This document shows, piece after piece, positions 60,337 to 64,000 of a DNA stretch of 64,000 nucleotides (the stretch's first letter is position 1; each line of letters opens with the position of its first letter). The position numbers and the translations under genes were made by a program. Below the pieces are notes generated by a model. The model was given only the letters and a program-made list of their open reading frames with translations, ran no database searches and was not told the origin of the DNA. Source of the DNA: Lachnospiraceae bacterium UBA3641 (lineage in GTDB: Bacteria; Bacillota; Clostridia; Lachnospirales; Lachnospiraceae). The stretch covers positions 1 to 64,000 of the forward strand of contig DFKQ01000060.1 in NCBI GenBank assembly GCA_002373875.1, given 5' to 3'.

Positions 60337-61281
60337 CTATCTTTCGGCACGCATCGGATTATTGAGAAAATCCTCATATGCAAGCCTGATACCGTCTTCA
60401 AGCTCCGTCTTATACGTCCATCCGAGGGCAGTGGCCTTACTTACATCAAGCAGCTTCCTGGGTGTCCCGTTTGGCTTGCTTGTATCCCAGCGGATCTCAC
60501 CCGTATAGCCGATCACCTTAGCCGTAAGCTCGGTAAGCTCCTTAATGGTAAGCTCCTTGCCCGTACCCGCGTTTACCGTCTCATCTCCTGAATAATTATT
60601 CATAAGGAATACACACAGGTTGGCAAGATCATCCACATAGAGGAATTCCCTTAATGGGCTTCCGTCCCCCCAGCATGTCACATAAGGAAGGCCCTGCTCC
60701 CTGGCCTCATGGAAGCGCCTTATTAGGGCGGGCAGCACATGTGAATGGGTGGGATGGTAATTGTCATTCGGCCCATACAGATTGGTGGGCATAACACTTA
60801 TATAATCGGTCCCGTACTGCTTATTCAAAAACTCGCAATACTTAAGACCGGATATCTTGGCAAGGGCATAAGCCTCATTGGTCTTCTCAAGCTCCGATGT
60901 AAGCAGACAGGATTCCGGCATGGGCTGCGGTGCCATACGGGGATAAATACACGATGACCCCAGGAACTCAAGCTTCTTACATCCATTCTCGAAAGCGCTG
61001 TGTATAACATTCATCTCAAGGATCATGTTAAAGTACATGAAGTCCGCAAGGGCTTCACTGTTGGCCACGATCCCTCCAACCTTGGCAGCTGCAAGGAAGA
61101 CATATTCGGGCTTCTCAGACGCGAAAAACTTCTCAACATCCGCCTGTCTGCACAGGTCAAGCTCCTTATGCGTTCTGGTAACTATATTTGTGTATCCCTG
61201 TCTCTCAAGCTCACGAACTATTGCGGAACCGACCATGCCGCGGTGTCCGGCAACATATATTTTGGCATTTTTCTCCATCAT
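60337..61281 (-). CDS. fcl: GDP-L-fucose synthase
   Basis: A 314-residue short-chain dehydrogenase that epimerises and reduces GDP-4-keto-6-deoxymannose to GDP-L-fucose using NADPH. Residue markers are VAGHRGMVGSAI near 10-21, LAAAKVGGI near 64-72, FLGSSCIYP near 108-116 and the catalytic YALAKISG near 139-146. It follows gmd with a 26-base gap, so both steps of the pathway are adjacent. Either ATG of the MM start may be used. Confidence 0.96.
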   Translation of the reverse strand: MMEKNAKIYVAGHRGMVGSAIVRELERQGYTNIVTRTHKELDLCRQADVEKFFASEKPEYVFLAAAKVGGIVANSEALADFMYFNMILEMNVIHSAFENGCKKLEFLGSSCIYPRMAPQPMPESCLLTSELEKTNEAYALAKISGLKYCEFLNKQYGTDYISVMPTNLYGPNDNYHPTHSHVLPALIRRFHEAREQGLPYVTCWGDGSPLREFLYVDDLANLCVFLMNNYSGDETVNAGTGKELTIKELTELTAKVIGYTGEIRWDTSKPNGTPRKLLDVSKATALGWTYKTELEDGIRLAYEDFLNNPMRAER

Positions 61282-61307
61282 CTCTGTTACTTCCGTTCTT
61301 TAATACT

Positions 61308-62387
61308 CTATTTGGCCGCTCTCTTGCCTTCTTTATATTCTTTTGCACTCACTCCGGCAATAGTCTTCATATCCGAATCGACCATCATTGATACAAGCCC
61401 CGGAAAATCAACCTTCCTCTTCCATCCAAGCTCCTTCTCCGCCTTGGAACAGTCGCCCCAGAGGAATTCAACCTCGGCAGGCCTGAAATATCTGGGATTT
61501 ACATCAACAAGAAGACGGCCGGTTGCAGCGTCATAGCCCTTCTCGCTGACTCCTTTACCCTTCCACTCTATATCAATGCCAACCTCCTTGAAGGCCAGCT
61601 CAACGAATTCCCGTACGGTATGCGTTTCATTGGTGGCAAGCACATAGTCACCCGGCTTGTCCTGCTGGAGCATTCTCCACATACCTTCCACATAATCACC
61701 GGCAAAGCCCCAGTCACGCTTGGCGTTCAGGTTACCCAGAGACAGCTTCTCCCTTTCATCGGCCATGATCGATGCAACGGCACGTGTGATCTTCCTTGTA
61801 ACGAAGGTCTCGCCACGTCTCGGTGATTCATGGTTGAAGAGAATACCGTTGCAGGCAAAAAGGTTATAAGCCTCCCTGTAATTGACCGTTATCCAATAGG
61901 CGTAAAGCTTAGCCGCTCCGTAAGGGCTCTTGGGATAGAAGGGGGTCTTCTCCGACTGGGGGGCAGTCTCGGGAAGTCCTCCGAACAGCTCGGATGTTGA
62001 TGCCTGATAGAACTTGGTCTTAACACCCGACTTCTTGATGGCGTCAAGAAGCCTTAAGGTTCCGATACCCGTAGTCTCTGCCGTATACTCGGGAACCTCA
62101 AAGGATACGGCAACATGTGACTGGGCCGCAAGATTGTATATCTCGGTAGGCTGGATCTGTTCGATAAGCCTGTTTAAGTTGCTGGAATCCGTAAGGTCAC
62201 CATGGTGAAGGAACATAGTCTTATCCCTCACTTCCCTGTCATAGTAAAGGTGGTCTATCCTGTCCGTACTTATACTGGAATGACGGCGGATGATACCGTG
62301 CACCTCATATCCTTTATCAAGCAGAAGCTCTGCAAGATACGATCCGTCCTGACCGGTGATTCCCGTGATCAAAGCTACATTTCTCAT
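61308..62387 (-). CDS. gmd: GDP-mannose 4,6-dehydratase
   Basis: A 359-residue enzyme, length typical of Gmd. It has [18 protein letters not shown] (residues 4-21), the catalytic and tyrosine region [28 protein letters not shown] and the dimer segment [17 protein letters not shown]. It makes GDP-4-keto-6-deoxymannose for Fcl. AGAGGAGAAAA precedes the ATG at 62387, which is why this start is chosen over 62411. GDP-mannose synthesis genes are not in the window. Confidence 0.97.
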   Translation of the reverse strand: MRNVALITGITGQDGSYLAELLLDKGYEVHGIIRRHSSISTDRIDHLYYDREVRDKTMFLHHGDLTDSSNLNRLIEQIQPTEIYNLAAQSHVAVSFEVPEYTAETTGIGTLRLLDAIKKSGVKTKFYQASTSELFGGLPETAPQSEKTPFYPKSPYGAAKLYAYWITVNYREAYNLFACNGILFNHESPRRGETFVTRKITRAVASIMADEREKLSLGNLNAKRDWGFAGDYVEGMWRMLQQDKPGDYVLATNETHTVREFVELAFKEVGIDIEWKGKGVSEKGYDAATGRLLVDVNPRYFRPAEVEFLWGDCSKAEKELGWKRKVDFPGLVSMMVDSDMKTIAGVSAKEYKEGKRAAK

Positions 62388-62444
62388 TGTTTTCTCCTCT
62401 TTTAAATGCACTTTTTATATTGCCAATTCATTTTTGATGAGGGT

Positions 62445-62918
62445 CTACGGCAGTACATTGACCGAAACGAGCCCCACAATTATACCAAGAATCGCTCCGC
62501 ACAACACCTGAAGTGGTGTATGTCCGATAAGAACCTTGAGCTGTTCCTGATCGAATTCCAGTTTAAATTCACCGTTTTCCGGAAGCCTGAAGAACTCCAT
62601 TATCCGGTTTAATATCTCAGCCTGATTACCTGTTTCCCTGCGGACTCCCCTTGCATCATACATTACTATTATCGCAAGGATCGTGGATACGGCAAATGCC
62701 GCGGAATCGAGTCCGTAATCATAGCCTGCCGCCACACACAGGGCACACACCGTGGCCGAATGGCAACTTGGCATACCGCCCGAACCCACAAGTCTTTCAA
62801 AATTGATCTTTTTGTTAAGGGCCATGTCAATAAGGGTCTTCACCACCTGGGCGATAGCCCAACCAAACACGGCAGCTAACAACATTCTGTTGTGAATAAT
62901 ATCTGTCAGATATTGCAT
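62445..62918 (-). CDS. DUF212, divergent PAP2-family membrane protein
   Basis: A 157-residue membrane protein of the DUF212 family (acid phosphatase/vanadium haloperoxidase-related). GSGGMPSCHSATVCAL (46-61) and MYDARGVRRETGNQA (91-105) are the conserved motifs; the serine usually found before the histidine (PSSHSA) is cysteine here. It has about four hydrophobic segments. Lipid-phosphate phosphatase activity, for example on undecaprenyl diphosphate, is plausible but unproven for this family. It sits one base from the rfbD stop and is thus cotranscribed. Confidence 0.88.
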   Translation of the reverse strand: MQYLTDIIHNRMLLAAVFGWAIAQVVKTLIDMALNKKINFERLVGSGGMPSCHSATVCALCVAAGYDYGLDSAAFAVSTILAIIVMYDARGVRRETGNQAEILNRIMEFFRLPENGEFKLEFDQEQLKVLIGHTPLQVLCGAILGIIVGLVSVNVLP

Positions 62919-62919
62919 T

Positions 62920-63792
62920 TTATAAATAATTTCCTATGTATTCCGATATGGCTTTTTCCCAGTCCGCATACATATGGTCCGTTGTAAGCCTGAACATATA
63001 ATTCTCAAGAACCGAAAACCTGGGACGGTCAGCCGACTGTGGATTCATTTCCTTATACTGCTCACTGGTAACCGGTATAACCTCGGTTTTTTTACCTGCC
63101 AGAGAGAATATCTTCTTTGTAAAGTCGGCCCAGCTGCACTGCCCTTCACAGGTTCCGTGGAAAAGACCGTAATTCTCAGTAGGGAGGAGATAGGCAACCG
63201 CCTTGGCAAGTTCTGCCGTACTTGTGGGCGACCCCAGCTGATCGTTTACCACCGTGATCTTATCGTGGCTCTCCGACAGGCGAAGCATTGTCTTAACAAA
63301 GTTCTTACCATCACCGTAGAGCCATGCCGTCCTTATTATAAAGAAATCCTTCGCAAACTGCTTAACGAAATTCTCACCTGCAAGCTTGGTAATGCCGTAC
63401 ATTGCCTTGGGACCCACGGGATCGAATTCCGTATACGGAACATTGCCGTCACCCGCAAAGACATAATCGGTTGAGATATGCATCATTTTGGCACCCGTCT
63501 CGGTTGCCGCGATGCTTAAGTTCCTGGGGCCGATCGCATTGATCTTATATGCGGCATCCTTCTGGACCTCGCATGCATCAACCGCTGTATGGGCCGCACA
63601 GTTTATTACGGCGTATGGCCTTACTTCCTTAAAAAGGTCAAGACAGGAATCAAGATCCGTTATGTCAAGATCCCTTACGCCTTCAACCTTAAAATCGGTG
63701 TTTACAAGCTCGTATTCCTTATTTCCTTCATAGAGCTTATTTATCTCCCGACCCAGCTGGCCGTTGCAGCCGGTGATTATTATCTTCTTCAT
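62920..63792 (-). CDS. rfbD: dTDP-4-dehydrorhamnose reductase
   Basis: A 290-residue NADPH-dependent reductase, the last step of dTDP-L-rhamnose synthesis. Residue markers are IIITGCNGQLGREI near the start, NCAAHTAVDACE, ISTDYVFAGDG and YGITKLAGENFV, with the catalytic tyrosine in the last. The ATG at 63792 has GGAG about eight bases upstream and is preferred over the frame start at 63942, whose first 50 residues overlap the promoter. The gene opens the right end of the locus, with the dTDP-sugar gene rfbB at the far left; rfbA and rfbC are not in view. Confidence 0.94.
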   Translation of the reverse strand: MKKIIITGCNGQLGREINKLYEGNKEYELVNTDFKVEGVRDLDITDLDSCLDLFKEVRPYAVINCAAHTAVDACEVQKDAAYKINAIGPRNLSIAATETGAKMMHISTDYVFAGDGNVPYTEFDPVGPKAMYGITKLAGENFVKQFAKDFFIIRTAWLYGDGKNFVKTMLRLSESHDKITVVNDQLGSPTSTAELAKAVAYLLPTENYGLFHGTCEGQCSWADFTKKIFSLAGKKTEVIPVTSEQYKEMNPQSADRPRFSVLENYMFRLTTDHMYADWEKAISEYIGNYL

Positions 63793-63846
63793 ATCCTGCT
63801 CCGTATGTAACACACTTTTGCGTACTTTCAAAATAAACCAACATAT

Positions 63847-63875
63847 AGTATACTGAATTATGTGCTTTTTTTCAA
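63847..63875 (-). promoter_or_regulatory. Main right-end promoter, upstream of rfbD
   Basis: On the minus strand TTGAAA (63870-63875) and TATACT (63847-63852) are separated by 17 bases. Transcription would begin near 63840, giving a leader of about 50 bases. It is a good candidate to drive rfbD, DUF212, gmd, fcl and the membrane protein genes. Confidence 0.8.
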
Positions 63876-63951
63876 CTGTTTGTAAGTCCGCTTCAACCAC
63901 GGAATATTTTACCGCGAACGGCCACCACTCCGGTAAGCTCACTGATTTGAA

Positions 63952-64000
63952 TATATAGTAAGCGAAGCGGCATTCATTTCGGACGAGAGGAACAGTGCTC
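63952..64000. mobile_element. End of a second MITE-like element copy, cut by the window edge
   Basis: The sequence TATAGTAAGCGAAGCGGCAT, then CATTT and GAGAGGAACAGTGCTC, matches the right end of the element at 26361-26497 in inverse orientation (AGCGAAGCGGCAT...GAGAGGAAGAGTGCTC). The rest lies outside the window. Confidence 0.55.

Noticed and set aside
1..64000. Search by eye for tRNA, rRNA, integrase or transposase genes marking a genomic island.
   Set aside because: None could be recognised; the mobile traces are limited to small repeats and one gene remnant.

Overview
The window is one very large cell-surface polysaccharide locus from a Gram-positive anaerobe, most probably a Lachnospiraceae member (Butyrivibrio, Pseudobutyrivibrio or Roseburia-like). 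This rests on the moderate GC content, heavy use of AGG/AGA, ATA and CTT codons, strong GGAGG ribosome binding sites with some GTG and TTG starts, a MoxR-DUF58-transglutaminase trio, and an intergenic repeat of a type I remember from this family. The species call is an inference; no rRNA or housekeeping marker is present. About 51 of 56 recognisable genes read on the minus strand, so the locus is best read from right (64000) to left (1).

Right end (63.8-58.9 kb): a consensus-like promoter drives rfbD, followed by a DUF212 phosphatase-like gene, gmd and fcl (GDP-L-fucose), then large membrane proteins. One membrane gene is split in two (58922-56747) by a 42-nt hairpin segment and a 97-bp tandem duplication. 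Assembly line C (56.7-47.9 kb) has GT2 enzymes, a CpsE-type phosphoglycosyl transferase, a GT4, a Wzx flippase and two paralogous Wzy/WaaL-type proteins on either side of it. A regulated orphan gene for a highly charged protein follows (47706-46816).

Middle (46.6-29.5 kb): a Dlt-like module (MBOAT, SGNH, AMP-binding ligase, and a carrier protein on the opposite strand), a Wzy, then a PglE-type aminotransferase, PglC-type transferase, ATP-grasp and HAD group, a WbuB-like GT4, and CapE-CapF-CapG for UDP-L-FucNAc. After a pseudogene scar with several hairpins come a GT4, an internally deleted Wzy paralogue and a WbsX-like protein.

Nonulosonate region (29.5-16.7 kb): a GT2, a KpsC/KpsS-like protein, neuB and a Bax-inhibitor-1 gene. 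A plus-strand MoxR-DUF58-transglutaminase island interrupts here (19.96-24.5 kb). Then come a Wzx and a NeuA-PseG fusion with its own promoter. Assembly line A (16.7-8.5 kb) has a GT4 with a coiled-coil extension, a second CpsE-type transferase, a GT2, two GT4 enzymes, an FdtB-like aminotransferase, a GtrB-like GT2 and a Wzx.

Left end (8.4-0 kb): GT-C-like membrane proteins, a TviB/WbpO-type nucleotide-sugar dehydrogenase, a ChbG/YdjC-type deacetylase and the 5' part of rfbB with its own promoter.

Taken together the window encodes three initiating transferases, three flippases and four polymerase/ligase-like proteins. It supplies GDP-L-fucose, UDP-L-FucNAc, an N-acetylhexosaminuronate, dTDP-6-deoxyhexoses and a CMP-nonulosonate. 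It looks like several stacked Wzx/Wzy assembly lines plus decoration modules, with visible scars of duplication, deletion and small-repeat insertion.
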